Assembly (NCBI RefSeq): GCF_003149535.1
Contig: NZ_QGDB01000001.1
Span: 124,001 to 188,000, forward strand
Direction: 5' to 3'
DNA from: Falsochrobactrum shanghaiense
GTDB taxonomy: Bacteria; Pseudomonadota; Alphaproteobacteria; Rhizobiales; Rhizobiaceae
Length of the DNA stretch: 64,000 bases
The notes under the pieces were generated by a model. The model was not told the origin of the DNA, did no database searches, and saw nothing but the letters and a program-made list of their open reading frames with translations. This document shows, in pieces, positions 45,475-54,935 of this stretch (within the stretch, counting starts at the first letter, position 1; each line of letters begins with the position of its first letter). Made by a program: the position numbers and the translations under genes.

Positions 45475-45654
45475 CAGCGTACGCCTTCCGCATGCACATT
45501 ATCTACTTTGTCCGTCCTCGCTTCGCTGCGGGCGGACGGCTGAGCCGGAATTTCCTCGGAGAAAAGTTCGAGCAACAAATCAGGCATCAGCGTACGCCTT
45601 CCGCATGCACATTATTTACTTTGTCCGTCCTCGCTTCGCTGCGGGCGGACGGTT
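45429..45654. repeat. 113-bp direct duplication at the glyQ/glyS junction
   Basis: Copy one is 45429–45541 and copy two is 45542–45654. They are back to back and differ at about five positions. Each copy contains the first 15 codons of glyS, the stop-start overlap and the last codons of glyQ, ending in a GTCCG…CGGAC dyad. Because the copies carry both gene ends, both genes stay intact and a small hybrid frame arises between them. Confidence 0.92.
45474..45587 (-). other. chimeric 37-codon frame between glyQ and glyS
   Basis: The duplicated junction gives an ATG (45587) that begins with [15 protein letters not shown], the start of GlyS, then switches to [22 protein letters not shown] (in two parts: glyQ-like tail). 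It ends with a TGA that overlaps the real glyS ATG. The frame keeps the natural glyS translation-initiation region. It is either translated as a by-product that couples glyQ to glyS or is a silent relic. Confidence 0.6.
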
Positions 45655-46564
45655 TAAAATTAAAACCACCGGCAGCGGTCAGCAGAAACGCCTCGCCGCA
45701 CTGGCGCGCGAGGTTGCGCACACGCAGAATATAGCTCTGGCGCTCCGTCACCGAGATCACGCCGCGCGCATCCATCAGGTTGAAGACGTGAGATGCCTTG
45801 ATGCACTGGTCATAGGCGGGCAGGACGCATTTATGCAGTGATGCCTCGCCTGTGCTTCCCGCTTTCAGGATGGCTTCGCATTCGCGTTCGGCATCCTCGA
45901 AATGACGGTGCAGAATGTCGGTGTCGGCCATCTCGAAATTGTAGCGGGAATATTCCTGTTCGGCTTGCAGGAACACGTCGCCATAGGTGACTTTCTCGTC
46001 GCCTTCCAGCCCGTTGAAATTGAGGTCATAGACATTATCCACGCCCTGCACATACATGGCGAGGCGCTCCAGACCATAGGTCAGTTCACCGGAAACGGGC
46101 GAGCATTCAATGCCGCAGACCTGCTGGAAATAGGTGAACTGCGAGACTTCCATGCCGTCGCACCAGCATTCCCAGCCAAGGCCCCATGCGCCGAGCGTCG
46201 GGCTTTCCCAGTCATCCTCCACAAAGCGCACATCATGCAGCGTCGGATCGAGACCGATGGCCTTGAGCGAGCCGAGATAAAGCTCCTGCAGGTCCGGCGG
46301 CGACGGCTTGAGGATCACCTGATACTGGTAATAATGCTGCAAGCGGTTCGGGTTTTCGCCATAGCGGCCATCGGTCGGGCGGCGCGAAGGCTGCACATAG
46401 GCCGCCTTCCACGGGCGCGGTCCCAGCGAGCGCAGCGTGGTTGCCGGGTGAAAAGTCCCCGCGCCCACTTCCATGTCATAAGGTTGCAGGATCGCGCAAC
46501 CTCGTTCCGCCCAGTAATTATGGAGCGTCAGGATCAAGCCCTGAAAGGAACGGGTGGGATGCAT
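45587..46564 (-). CDS. glyQ: glycyl-tRNA synthetase alpha subunit
   Basis: Encodes 325 residues of the catalytic subunit. [18 protein letters not shown] is the standard start. [37 protein letters not shown] and [18 protein letters not shown] are class II active-site segments. The last 21 residues, after GGFNFK, come from the duplicated sequence and look unlike the usual short end of GlyQ. An upstream ATG at 46597 is in frame, but the one at 46564 gives the conserved start. Confidence 0.96.
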   Translation of the reverse strand: MHPTRSFQGLILTLHNYWAERGCAILQPYDMEVGAGTFHPATTLRSLGPRPWKAAYVQPSRRPTDGRYGENPNRLQHYYQYQVILKPSPPDLQELYLGSLKAIGLDPTLHDVRFVEDDWESPTLGAWGLGWECWCDGMEVSQFTYFQQVCGIECSPVSGELTYGLERLAMYVQGVDNVYDLNFNGLEGDEKVTYGDVFLQAEQEYSRYNFEMADTDILHRHFEDAERECEAILKAGSTGEASLHKCVLPAYDQCIKASHVFNLMDARGVISVTERQSYILRVRNLARQCGEAFLLTAAGGFNFKPSARSEARTDKVNNVHAEGVR

Positions 46565-46702
46565 ATGTGCTGGCAACGTGCTGGACAAACTGGACACCGT
46601 GCGGGCCTCGTAATTGAAATGATGGCCCGGTCTAATTTGTCAGCCCCGCAGGGTCAAGCGCGGAGCCGCGACAAGCGACAGAATCCGCTCTATCCGGCCC
46701 GT

Positions 46703-48475
46703 TCAGTCCGTATCCGGCTTGACCGCCTCGGCTTTTGTCGGCGCGGGTTCCAGCTCAAGGCCCTTTTTGAGCTTTTCCTCGATCTTGGCGAGTTCTTCCG
46801 GCTCCGGCTTGCCTGCAATGGCGTGCTTCCACTGGAAGGTCGCTTCAAGCTGCCGGTCGGCACGCCAATAGGCGTCGCCCAGATGATCATTGATGGTGGG
46901 GTCTTCCGGGCGCAGCTTCACCGCTTTTTCCAGCTCGACCACGGCATCGTCATAGCGTCCGAGCTTGTAATAGGCCCAGCCCAGTGAATCGACGATATAG
47001 CCGTCCTGCGGGCGCAGTTCGACCGCCTTGCGGATCATATCGAGCGCTTCATCAAGATTGATGCCCATATCGACCCAGGAATAGCCCAGATAGTTGAGCA
47101 CCTGCGGCTGATCGGGATAAAGCTCCAGCGCCTTCTTGAAATTGGGTTCCGCCTGATCCCATTCCTTCAGCCGTTCATGGGCGATGCCGCGCTGATAAAA
47201 CAGCGGCCAATCCTTGCGTTCAGGCGTCGCGATCTGCTCCACCGCAGCGTCATAGACCTTGGCCGCTTCTGCAAAATTCTTGTCCTGCGCATAGACGCCG
47301 CCCAGCGCCAGATAGGTGCGCATGTCGGTCTTGTCGCGTTCCAGAAGCGTCTTGAGCTGCGTGATCGCCTCATCCGTCTGCTCGCTATCGGCAAGGTTGA
47401 GCGCACGCTGCATTTCCGCATCGCGCCGGTAGGGCGATTTTTCAGGCACCTCGCCGTAATATTCGATGGCCTTTTCCGGCTGGCGCAATTTTGCGGAAAT
47501 ATCGCCCAACTGATAGAGCGTCGCATCATAATCGGGACGCAGCGGCATGGACATCTGCAAGTAAAGCTTGGCGAAAGCCTCCGCGCCGCCGCGATTGATC
47601 GCAGTGCCCAGCATATAGAGCGTTTCGGCCACCCCGTCCTGCGCGCTCTGGACCAGACGGCCAAATTTCTCGCCCGCCTCGATCTTCTCGCGCATTTCGG
47701 TGATGGTCATGCGGCCATTGAGCAATTCTTCCGCCTCACGCAGAAGTTTGACCGCGCCGTCCTTGTCGCCCTGACGCAGCTTGAACGAGGCATAGGCCAT
47801 GACGATGCGCTCATAAGTGTCGGGGGCTGCCCCGCCGCCGGGGCGGTCATCGACGGCCTGCTGGTAGAAATTGCGCGCATTTTGCTTCTCACCGGCAATA
47901 TCGGCAATCAAAGCGGCATTATAGGTGCGAAACAGCGCATACCATTCAGGACCCTGAATGGCGCGCACATCGGCCAGCGCCTGTTTCGGATTGCCCTGCC
48001 CGACCTTGACCCATGCGGCCATCAGCGATGTCGCCAGCATGTCCATGTCCGATTGCAGCGAAAGCATCAGAAGCGGCCCGACCTTGCGGTACTGCTTGCG
48101 GGAAATAGCGTCGATGGCGAGCGCCACGCGCGAAAAGCGCTCGATTTCGGGGATGTTCTTGAGTTCTTCCGCCAGCGGCAGGGCGTCCTGGAACTGGCCC
48201 TCCGTCAGCAGGGCAAGCAGCAGATTCTGCCGGATCGTTTCATTTTTCGGATCGAAAGCCATGGCCTGACGGTAGAAATCCACCGCCGCGCCAAGATCAT
48301 TCTCGGATTCGGCAGTGCGCGCCGCAAGATAGGCCCCGGCGAAAGAACCCGCGCGCACCTGCGTTGCAGGCTCGGCTGCGGTTTTCGCCTGCGCGCCGCC
48401 TGCCGGCAGCGCCATCCCCGCCGCAAGCGCGAGCAGCAAACCGTAAATGGAGCGATATTTCGTTCCTTGCCGCAT
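46703..48475 (-). CDS. tetratricopeptide-repeat protein, exported
   Basis: A 590-residue protein. An N-terminal signal peptide (about 1–32) is followed by at least eight TPR units (for example LGAAVDFYRQAMAFDPKN, LGGVYAQDKNFAEAAKVYDAA, FKKALELYPDQPQVLNYLGY, LGWAYYKLGRYDDAVVELEKAV). It probably scaffolds proteins in the periplasm or at the outer membrane. The repeated YDDA/LRP ends resemble the protein family found beside polyprenyl synthases in rhizobia. GGAAGGACAGG upstream of ATG 48475 fixes the start; the frame stays open for 88 codons above it. Confidence 0.85.
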   Translation of the reverse strand: MRQGTKYRSIYGLLLALAAGMALPAGGAQAKTAAEPATQVRAGSFAGAYLAARTAESENDLGAAVDFYRQAMAFDPKNETIRQNLLLALLTEGQFQDALPLAEELKNIPEIERFSRVALAIDAISRKQYRKVGPLLMLSLQSDMDMLATSLMAAWVKVGQGNPKQALADVRAIQGPEWYALFRTYNAALIADIAGEKQNARNFYQQAVDDRPGGGAAPDTYERIVMAYASFKLRQGDKDGAVKLLREAEELLNGRMTITEMREKIEAGEKFGRLVQSAQDGVAETLYMLGTAINRGGAEAFAKLYLQMSMPLRPDYDATLYQLGDISAKLRQPEKAIEYYGEVPEKSPYRRDAEMQRALNLADSEQTDEAITQLKTLLERDKTDMRTYLALGGVYAQDKNFAEAAKVYDAAVEQIATPERKDWPLFYQRGIAHERLKEWDQAEPNFKKALELYPDQPQVLNYLGYSWVDMGINLDEALDMIRKAVELRPQDGYIVDSLGWAYYKLGRYDDAVVELEKAVKLRPEDPTINDHLGDAYWRADRQLEATFQWKHAIAGKPEPEELAKIEEKLKKGLELEPAPTKAEAVKPDTD

Positions 48476-48599
48476 AAAGCCTGTCCTTCCATTCCTCTTG
48501 CGTTTTATTCCTTTGGCGACCCCGGCGAGTATCGCTTTCCTCCACTGGAACAAGGCACCCCAAGCATGGCGTTTGTGGGATGGCAAAGCGGAAAACACA

Positions 48600-49622
48600 T
48601 TAATTAACGCGGCTGATGCAGAAATCGATAACCTCGACCAGCGCATCTTTCTGAGCGCTCGCCTCAAGCGGCGCCAAGGCATTGCGCGCCATTTCGCCAA
48701 AGTCGCGCGCACGCTGCACCGTATCGGCAATCGCACCATGGCGCGCCATCAGTCCGATGGCCTTTTGCAGCGATGCATCATCGCTTGCGCCATCTTCGAT
48801 GGCATGTTTCCAGAAAGCGCGTTCTTCTTCGCTGCCGCGGCTATAGCTGAGAATAACCGGCAGCGTGATCTTGCCTTCGCGGAAATCATCGCCGGTATTC
48901 TTGCCCAGATCCACCGCCGAGCCGCCATAATCAAGCGCGTCATCGACAAGCTGGAAGGCAAGGCCCAGATAAAGCCCGTAATCGCGCAGGGCCGCGCGAT
49001 CGGAATCCTGCGCATCGGCAATGATCGGCCCCACTTCGGCAGCAGCCGAAAAAAGCGCTGCGGTCTTGGCCTTGATGACGGCGAGATATTCGTCTTCGGT
49101 GGTTTCCATGTTCTTGGCGGCGGCAAGCTGCATCACCTCGCCTTCGGCGATCACCGAAGCGGACGTCGCCAGAACGTCAAGGGCTGCAAGCGAGCCGACA
49201 TCGACCATCATCTTGAAAGCCTGACCGAGCAGGAAATCACCCACCAGCACGCTGGCCTGATTGCCCCAGATCATGCGCGCCGTGCTTTTGCCGCGCCGCA
49301 GGTCGCTTTCATCGACCACATCATCGTGGAGCAATGTGGCCGTGTGCATGAATTCAACGGCGGTTGCGAGGCGCACATGGCCGTCGCCCTCATAGCCGAA
49401 CATGCGCGCCGCAGCGAGCGTCATCATCGGGCGCAGGCGCTTGCCGCCGGACGAAATGAGATGATTGGCCACTTCGGGGATCATTTCGACGTCGGAACCG
49501 GCGCGCGAAAGGATCATCTCGTTCACCCGACCCATATCGGCCTTCGTCAGGTCGACCAGCGGCTGCACCGATCCTTCCCGTTTCTCTTTCCCGTCAAGAT
49601 TCAGCACGACACCCAATATCAT
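48600..49622 (-). CDS. trans-polyprenyl diphosphate synthase (IspB type)
   Basis: A 340-residue all-trans polyprenyl synthase. The first aspartate-rich site is LLHDDVVDESD and the second QLVDDALDYGG, with GGKRLRPMM upstream for isopentenyl diphosphate binding. The bulky residues before the first site suggest a long product such as the C50 side chain of ubiquinone-10. The exact start is uncertain: ATG 49622 lies only three bases from GGAG, and the TTG at 49616 would be better spaced. It could supply UbiA, encoded earlier in the window. Confidence 0.92.
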   Translation of the reverse strand: MILGVVLNLDGKEKREGSVQPLVDLTKADMGRVNEMILSRAGSDVEMIPEVANHLISSGGKRLRPMMTLAAARMFGYEGDGHVRLATAVEFMHTATLLHDDVVDESDLRRGKSTARMIWGNQASVLVGDFLLGQAFKMMVDVGSLAALDVLATSASVIAEGEVMQLAAAKNMETTEDEYLAVIKAKTAALFSAAAEVGPIIADAQDSDRAALRDYGLYLGLAFQLVDDALDYGGSAVDLGKNTGDDFREGKITLPVILSYSRGSEEERAFWKHAIEDGASDDASLQKAIGLMARHGAIADTVQRARDFGEMARNALAPLEASAQKDALVEVIDFCISRVN

Positions 49623-49834
49623 TTCTCCGAAGCTAGCGCATTCAGTGCATGGCGGCACAGATGTAAACCATGCATCGACCGATTCCGATCCCGGACCGGG
49701 CCACACTATTTAACCGGATCGGATTGCTCAAGACGCATATGCTCTCAAACACCTGTGAAGCCGATTATTCCGACGCCTGTTCATCATTGAAGGAAGCAGT
49801 TGTCAATGCGGTCTATTGGTTACACAGTGTCGGG

Positions 49835-50065
49835 ATGATCGAACTCATGCGCACAAATGATTCCGTTTTGCTGTCTGTTGCCGAATCCCTGATGAAAGAG
49901 GCGGGAATCGGATATTTCATTGCCGATACCAATATGAGCATCGTCGAGGGGTCGCTCGGCATCCTGCCGCGGCGCTTTCTGGTCGAAGACGACAGGCTGG
50001 AAGAAGCCCGTACCTATCTGGTCGATGCGGGACTGGGACACGAATTACGCGATGTCGGCAAATAA
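49835..50065 (+). CDS. DUF2007 signal-transduction-like protein
   Basis: A 76-residue protein, MIELMRTNDSVLLSVAESL, then GIGYFIADTNMSIVEG and LGILPRRFLVEDDRLEEARTYL, which matches the DUF2007 (PII-like small domain) family. In rhizobia it sits right before a TrmN6-type methyltransferase gene, as here, and their coding regions overlap by 14 bases. The function is unknown. The frame runs further upstream, but only the ATG at 49835 gives the conserved start. It is divergent from the polyprenyl synthase gene. Confidence 0.85.
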   Translation: MIELMRTNDSVLLSVAESLMKEAGIGYFIADTNMSIVEGSLGILPRRFLVEDDRLEEARTYLVDAGLGHELRDVGK

Positions 50066-50843
50066 TCCATCCGCCCCCGAAGAGATCGAAGAGACGCTCG
50101 ATGTATTTCATCGCGGGGCGTTCCATCTCGTCCAGCCCGCCATGAAGGGGCATCGTTCCGGGGTCGATGCCATGATCCTTGCCAGCAGCGTGCCGCAAGG
50201 CTTTGCCGGGCGGCTGGCCGATCTTGGCAGCGGCGCGGGTGCTGCGGGGCTGGCGGTGGCTGCGCGCTGCCCGCAATCGCGCATTGCCCTTGTCGAGCGC
50301 TCCGCCCTGATGGCGGGCTTTGCCCGCAAGACCCTCGCCCATCCGCTCAATAAGGCTTTGGCCGGGCGCGTCGATATAATCGAAGCGGATGTCGCGCTGG
50401 TCGGCAAGGCGCGCGTCTTTGCGGGGCTTGCCGATAATAATTTCGATTTCGCGATCATGAACCCGCCCTTCAACGAGCCGCGCGACCGCAGCACGCCCGA
50501 TCCGCTCAAGGCAGAAGCCCATGTCATGCCCGAAGGCATGTTCGAGCAATGGCTGCGGACGGCAGCGGCGATCGTCAGGCCGGGTGGCGGCGTCGGCATC
50601 ATCGCCCGGCCCACATCCATCGCGCAGATACTCGATGCCCTCAAGGGACGCTTCGGCGGATTGAAGATCGTGGCCGTCCAGCCGCGCGCGCAAAGTGCCG
50701 CCATCCGCATCGTCATTACCGGCATACGCGGCAGCCGCGCGGCGCTGACGCTGATGCCGCCCCTCATCCTGCACAGGGATGAAGGCAATGGCTTTACATC
50801 GCGCGCGGATGCCATCAATAACGGACAGAGTGGGCTTTTCTGA
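50052..50843 (+). CDS. TrmN6-like tRNA (adenine-N6) methyltransferase
   Basis: A 263-residue class I methyltransferase. GHRSGVDAMILASSV and LADLGSGAGAAGLAVAAR bind SAM, and MNPPFNEP is the NPPF catalytic motif of N6-adenine methyltransferases. TrmN6 (YfiC) of E. coli modifies A37 of tRNA-Val1. The start could also be the ATG at 50025. The one at 50052 overlaps the DUF2007 stop by 14 bases, so they are coupled. Confidence 0.85.
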   Translation: MSANNPSAPEEIEETLDVFHRGAFHLVQPAMKGHRSGVDAMILASSVPQGFAGRLADLGSGAGAAGLAVAARCPQSRIALVERSALMAGFARKTLAHPLNKALAGRVDIIEADVALVGKARVFAGLADNNFDFAIMNPPFNEPRDRSTPDPLKAEAHVMPEGMFEQWLRTAAAIVRPGGGVGIIARPTSIAQILDALKGRFGGLKIVAVQPRAQSAAIRIVITGIRGSRAALTLMPPLILHRDEGNGFTSRADAINNGQSGLF

Positions 50844-50942
50844 CCGATTTTGGTTGCAGCGGCGCGATCAAGCCAATATTCCTGCACCCACACGCCAATC
50901 GAGGGCTAACCAAGCCTTCCAGAAAAGAGCCAATGCAGATCA

Positions 50943-52124
50943 ATGAACTATAGCCCGAAGCCCGCTCGCCCCGTATCCGTCATGCGTCGTTTTCTGGATA
51001 GCGAATCGGCAGGCGGCATCGTTCTCATGATCGCGGCGGCGCTCGCCCTGATCGTCGCCAATTCGCCTCTGGCGGACACCTATTTTGCGACCCTGCATCT
51101 TTATATCGGGCCGCTCAGCGTCGCGCACTGGATCAATGACGCGCTGATGGCGATCTTCTTCGTCCTGGTCGGGCTGGAGATCAAGCGCGAATTTCTCGAC
51201 GGCCAGCTTGCAAGCTGGCCCAACCGCATGTTGCCCGGCATCGCAGCCGCAGGCGGCGTCATCCTGCCTGCCATCATCTTCGTCGCGTTCAATTATCAGG
51301 ACGCTGAAAAGGTGCATGGCTGGGCCGTGCCCTCGGCCACCGACATCGCCTTTGCGCTGGGTGTGCTCTCGCTGCTGGGATCGCGGGTGCCATCCAGCCT
51401 GAAAATCTTTCTCGCCACGCTTGCCATCCTCGACGATCTCGCCGCCGTCGTCATTATCGCCATATTTTATACGGCGGAACTGTCGATGGGCTATCTGGGC
51501 GCGGCCTTTGCCACGGCAATCGTGCTGTTCATCATGAACCGTATGGGGGTTGCAAAATTGCTGCCCTATCTGATCGGCGGCATATTCCTGTGGTTCTTCG
51601 TGCTCAATTCCGGCGTTCATGCCACGGTTGCGGGCGTCGTCACCGCACTCATGATCCCGCTCAAACCCGCAAAGGCAAAACCCGATGATATGAGTTCGCC
51701 GCTGCACAGGCTCGAACATGCGCTGGCAAAGCCCGTCGCTTTCTTCATCGTGCCGCTGTTCGGCTTTGCCAATGCGGGCATTTCCTTTACCGGCATGACG
51801 CCTTCCATCATGCTTGATACGCTGCCGCTGGGCATCATGCTCGGCCTTTTCGTCGGCAAGCAGCTTGGCGTATTCGGCGCGGCGTGGCTTGCGATCAAGT
51901 CCGGCCTTGCGCAGAAGCCCCTGGGCGCAAGCTGGGCGCAGCTTTACGGCGTTGCGATCCTGTGCGGCATCGGCTTCACCATGAGCATCTTCATCGGCCT
52001 GCTGTCGTTCGACTCCGATCTGCTTCAGGCGGAAACCAAGATCGGCGTGCTGACCGGTTCGGCGATTTCCGCCATTTGCGGCTATGTCATGCTGCGGATG
52101 TTGTCGCGGCCGAAAAAAGCCTGA
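50943..52124 (+). CDS. nhaA: Na+/H+ antiporter NhaA
   Basis: A 393-residue membrane antiporter with about twelve spans. The double-aspartate cation site is in [18 protein letters not shown] (about 158–175). [20 protein letters not shown] and [13 protein letters not shown] are typical. It exchanges Na+ or Li+ for protons to regulate pH. The ATG at 50943 gives the usual N-terminus. A bidirectional terminator follows. Confidence 0.96.
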   Translation: MNYSPKPARPVSVMRRFLDSESAGGIVLMIAAALALIVANSPLADTYFATLHLYIGPLSVAHWINDALMAIFFVLVGLEIKREFLDGQLASWPNRMLPGIAAAGGVILPAIIFVAFNYQDAEKVHGWAVPSATDIAFALGVLSLLGSRVPSSLKIFLATLAILDDLAAVVIIAIFYTAELSMGYLGAAFATAIVLFIMNRMGVAKLLPYLIGGIFLWFFVLNSGVHATVAGVVTALMIPLKPAKAKPDDMSSPLHRLEHALAKPVAFFIVPLFGFANAGISFTGMTPSIMLDTLPLGIMLGLFVGKQLGVFGAAWLAIKSGLAQKPLGASWAQLYGVAILCGIGFTMSIFIGLLSFDSDLLQAETKIGVLTGSAISAICGYVMLRMLSRPKKA

Positions 52125-52140
52125 TCAATATCTGATCCTT

Positions 52141-52176
52141 AAATGCCCGGAATAATTTCCGGGCATTTCTCTTTCT
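52141..52176. terminator. terminator after nhaA
   Basis: A 12-bp perfect stem (AAATGCCCGGAA with TTCCGGGCATTT) closes a TAAT loop, followed by CTCTTTCT. It lies 16 bases past the nhaA stop. Confidence 0.9.
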
Positions 52177-52234
52177 ATTGCCCTGATTGCTTCCTACATT
52201 GGTTTCAACATGTTTTTTGAAACCGGAGTTCATT

Positions 52235-53095
52235 TTGTTCGGCATTTTAAACCGCTTCATTCCGCGCCGCTTCCGCCCCAAATTCATCGAGATCCCCGTC
52301 GTACGCCTGCATGGCGCGATCATGACCGGCGGCACCTCGCTGCGACCGATGCTGTCGCTTGCCAGCAGCGCGGAAGTGCTGGAAAAAGCCTTTGGCGACA
52401 AGGAAACACCAGCGGTCGCCATATCGCTCAATTCTCCCGGCGGCTCGCCGGTGCAGTCGCGGCTGATCTATCGCCGCATTCGCGATCTGGCCGATGAGCA
52501 CAACAAGCGCGTCTTTGTTTTTGTCGAGGATGCAGCCGCATCGGGCGGCTATATGATCGCGCTGGCGGGCGATGAAATCATCGCCGATTCCTCATCAATC
52601 GTCGGCTCCATCGGCGTCGTTTCAGCCTCTTTCGGCTTTCCCGAACTGCTCAAAAAGATCGGTGTGGAGCGGCGCGTCTATACGGCGGGGCAGAACAAGG
52701 TTTCGCTTGATCCGTTCCAGCCCGAAAAAGAAGCCGATATTGACCGGCTCAAGACCCTGCAACTGGAAATCCACCAGACCTTCATCGACATGGTGCAGGA
52801 ACGGCGCGGCAGCAAGCTTGCCAGCGATCCGGACCTGTTTACCGGCCTGTTCTGGACCGGCACCAAAGCGAAGGAACTCGGCCTGATCGACGGGCTTGGC
52901 GATATGCGCAGCTTTCTGCGCAAACTCTATGGCAGCAAGGTGCGACTCAAGCTGGTCGAGCCCAAGCGCAGTATGCTGGGCCGCAAGATGCCGGGCGTCG
53001 AGCTTGCGCTTGATCAGGGCTTGGGGGCCAATATCGGCGCGGGTCTTTTGTCGGTCGCGGAAGAAAAAGCCCTCTGGGCGCGTTACGGGCTTTGA
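52235..53095 (+). CDS. S49 family (SppA/SohB-like) serine peptidase, short cytoplasmic form
   Basis: A 286-residue peptidase of the Ser–Lys dyad class. The serine lies in EDAAASGGYMIALAGDEI and the probable lysine in GQNKVSLDPF. VSLNSPGGSPVQSRL-like ISLNSPGGSPVQSRL marks the S49 fold. It is half the length of E. coli SppA and has no obvious signal or membrane anchor at its N-terminus. The TTG at 52235 is chosen as start because GGAG is six bases upstream; no ATG exists nearby. Possible ClpP-class relatives. Confidence 0.86.
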   Translation: MFGILNRFIPRRFRPKFIEIPVVRLHGAIMTGGTSLRPMLSLASSAEVLEKAFGDKETPAVAISLNSPGGSPVQSRLIYRRIRDLADEHNKRVFVFVEDAAASGGYMIALAGDEIIADSSSIVGSIGVVSASFGFPELLKKIGVERRVYTAGQNKVSLDPFQPEKEADIDRLKTLQLEIHQTFIDMVQERRGSKLASDPDLFTGLFWTGTKAKELGLIDGLGDMRSFLRKLYGSKVRLKLVEPKRSMLGRKMPGVELALDQGLGANIGAGLLSVAEEKALWARYGL

Positions 53096-53219
53096 ATTTC
53101 ATGGTTTGACCATGATATGCTGTCAAGGCAGACAGGCATCCATTGCCATTTGCATGAATTTTCAGATCATGATCCCGGAAAGGCATTCGGGGCCATGTGC
53201 AAGCCGAAGGACACAGGCC

Positions 53220-53405
53220 ATGCCCCAGCTCATATTCCTGCTGCTGATCATCGCCGCCGCCTGGTACGGCTACCGCTCGTTCAAGCGCGAGGCGGTGCGC
53301 GTTACCCAACGCGTGCGGCGGGCCGAAAAAGAAGCGCAGAACCGTGCCCATGGCACATTGGTTCAGGACCCGAAGACCGGCGAATATTACGTCAAAAAAG
53401 ACTGA
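53220..53405 (+). CDS. small membrane protein, 61 residues
   Basis: An N-terminal membrane span [18 protein letters not shown] (about 1–18) leads into a basic helix (about 20–42) and the tail [15 protein letters not shown]. The tail resembles the PxxGxYxxxxD end of small conserved rhizobial proteins of no known function. AAGGACACAGGCC precedes the ATG. It lies between the S49 peptidase and ispE, and its stop is 14 bases before the ispE start. Confidence 0.75.
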   Translation: MPQLIFLLLIIAAAWYGYRSFKREAVRVTQRVRRAEKEAQNRAHGTLVQDPKTGEYYVKKD

Positions 53406-53419
53406 CGCGCTTCGCATCG

Positions 53420-54343
53420 ATGACGAATATTCTTATGGACGCCAAACCGGCTGCGGCCATGGATGGGCAGAGCGTCACCCGGCTTGCCCCGGCCAAGATC
53501 AATCTGGCGCTCCATGTGACGGGCCGCAGGGATGATGGCTATCATCTGCTCGACATGCTGGTGGCCTTTGCCGATACCGGCGACCTGATCCATATTGAAA
53601 AGAGCAAAGCAGACCAGTTTTACGTAAGCGGGCGCTATAAGGATGGCGTTCCGCTTAACAGTGGCAATCTGGTGCTCAAGGCGCGCGATGCGCTGCGCGA
53701 AAAATTCGGGCGCGTCCTGCCTGCCGTCACCATTCATCTGGAAAAGAACCTGCCCATCGCGTCGGGCATTGGCGGCGGATCAAGCGATGCCGCAGCCACG
53801 CTGCTCGCGCTCAACGATCTTTGGGAACTGGGGCTGGGCCTTGACGAACTTGCAGCCCTCGGCCTCGCGCTTGGGGCCGATCTGCCCATGTGCCTGCATG
53901 GCGCGGCCTCCGGCACGCCGCTTGTCGCGCGCGGGATCGGCGAAGAGTTGAGCCCGGTTGCTCATATGCCCGCGCTCTCGATGCTGCTTGTCAATGACGG
54001 CACCGCCGTTTCGACGCCCGAGGTTTTCCGCGCGCTGCAAAGCCGCGACAATCCCGCAATGCCGCAGCCCGCATTTCATTCTCTCGAAAGCCTGTGCCGT
54101 TATCTGCGCGCCACCCGCAATGACCTGCTTGGCGCCGCATTGACGCTTGCGCCGCATATTGCACAAAAGCTCGATATGCTGCGCGGCCATCAGGCGCTTC
54201 ATGCGCAGATGTCGGGTTCCGGCGCGACATGCTTTGCGATCTTCGCCACGCAGGAAGACGCAGAACAAGCCGCCATGGCGCTGCGGTCGAAACATCCCGG
54301 CTGGTTCATCGCCGCCACCCGGACGACAGGCTCCCAGGGCTGA
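53420..54343 (+). CDS. ispE: 4-diphosphocytidyl-2-C-methyl-D-erythritol kinase
   Basis: A 307-residue GHMP kinase of the MEP pathway, same pathway as Dxs in this window. [20 protein letters not shown] at the start and [20 protein letters not shown] for the phosphate loop are clear. The ATG at 53420 is adopted, but ATG 53435 (MDAKP) is as plausible, as neither has a good ribosome-binding site. The last gene of the S49–small protein–ispE run. Confidence 0.94.
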   Translation: MTNILMDAKPAAAMDGQSVTRLAPAKINLALHVTGRRDDGYHLLDMLVAFADTGDLIHIEKSKADQFYVSGRYKDGVPLNSGNLVLKARDALREKFGRVLPAVTIHLEKNLPIASGIGGGSSDAAATLLALNDLWELGLGLDELAALGLALGADLPMCLHGAASGTPLVARGIGEELSPVAHMPALSMLLVNDGTAVSTPEVFRALQSRDNPAMPQPAFHSLESLCRYLRATRNDLLGAALTLAPHIAQKLDMLRGHQALHAQMSGSGATCFAIFATQEDAEQAAMALRSKHPGWFIAATRTTGSQG

Positions 54344-54421
54344 TTCTTTGCCCTTTATTGTTTAACGATCCTGCTGTTTATTCCCACCTTCCAGCCTTTT
54401 TCATCCATATTGCCGGTTATC

Positions 54422-54450
54422 GTTCACAATATGGCATACAATCTGTGAAC
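54422..54450. promoter_or_regulatory. inverted repeat in the DUF680 leader
   Basis: GTTCACA (54422–54428) and TGTGAAC (54444–54450) are a perfect 7-bp inverted pair with 15 bases between, containing a –10-like TACAAT (54437–54442). A regulator could bind here. No good –35 was found at the right spacing. Confidence 0.45.
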
Positions 54451-54576
54451 CAAACCGGGGCTATGCCCGGCGACAAGGAAAGCCTATCTCTTGTGCATCG
54501 GGACGGCAGAAAGAAACGCCGATCCACAACAAGCCGATTTCCACTTTGGATGGAAACGCGATCAAGGAGATGAAAA

Positions 54577-54804
54577 ATGAAGAAGTTTGCTCTTGCCGCC
54601 GTTGCTGTTGCCCTGAGTGCCGGTGCCGCTTTCGCTGAAAACCCATATGTCGGCGAACCAGCCGATCTTTATGCAAACGACCGTACGCCGGTTGCCGCAC
54701 AGGGCGTCGATTACACCGCGCCTGCATCCATCGGCGAAGCCGGTTTCAGCGACGGCTCGGCGCATCGTTTTGGCGATGCATCGCCTTCGAGCTACCAGAA
54801 CTAA
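54577..54804 (+). CDS. DUF680 small exported protein
   Basis: A 75-residue protein with a signal peptide (MKKFALAAVAVALSAGAAFA, cleaved about residue 20) and a polar mature part, ENPYVGEPADLYANDRTP and ending SPSSYQN. It fits DUF680, a family of small secreted proteins of Brucella relatives without known function. AAGGAG eight bases upstream fixes the start. A terminator follows directly. Confidence 0.82.
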   Translation: MKKFALAAVAVALSAGAAFAENPYVGEPADLYANDRTPVAAQGVDYTAPASIGEAGFSDGSAHRFGDASPSSYQN

Positions 54805-54829
54805 TCAGGTAAAACTGCCTGACATGACC

Positions 54830-54861
54830 AAAGGCGGAGCTTCGGCTTCGCCTTTTTCTTT
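54830..54861 (+). terminator. terminator after the DUF680 gene
   Basis: An 11-bp stem (AAAGGCGGAGC with GCTTCGCCTTT, one G·T pair) around TTCG, a stable tetraloop, continuing TTCTTT. Confidence 0.88.
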
Positions 54862-54935
54862 GTCCGCAATTTAAATGTTCTTGATTTGTTCTGTGCCTTG
54901 CGATAGGAATAGATTCAGCAACGAGAGAATCGGAC

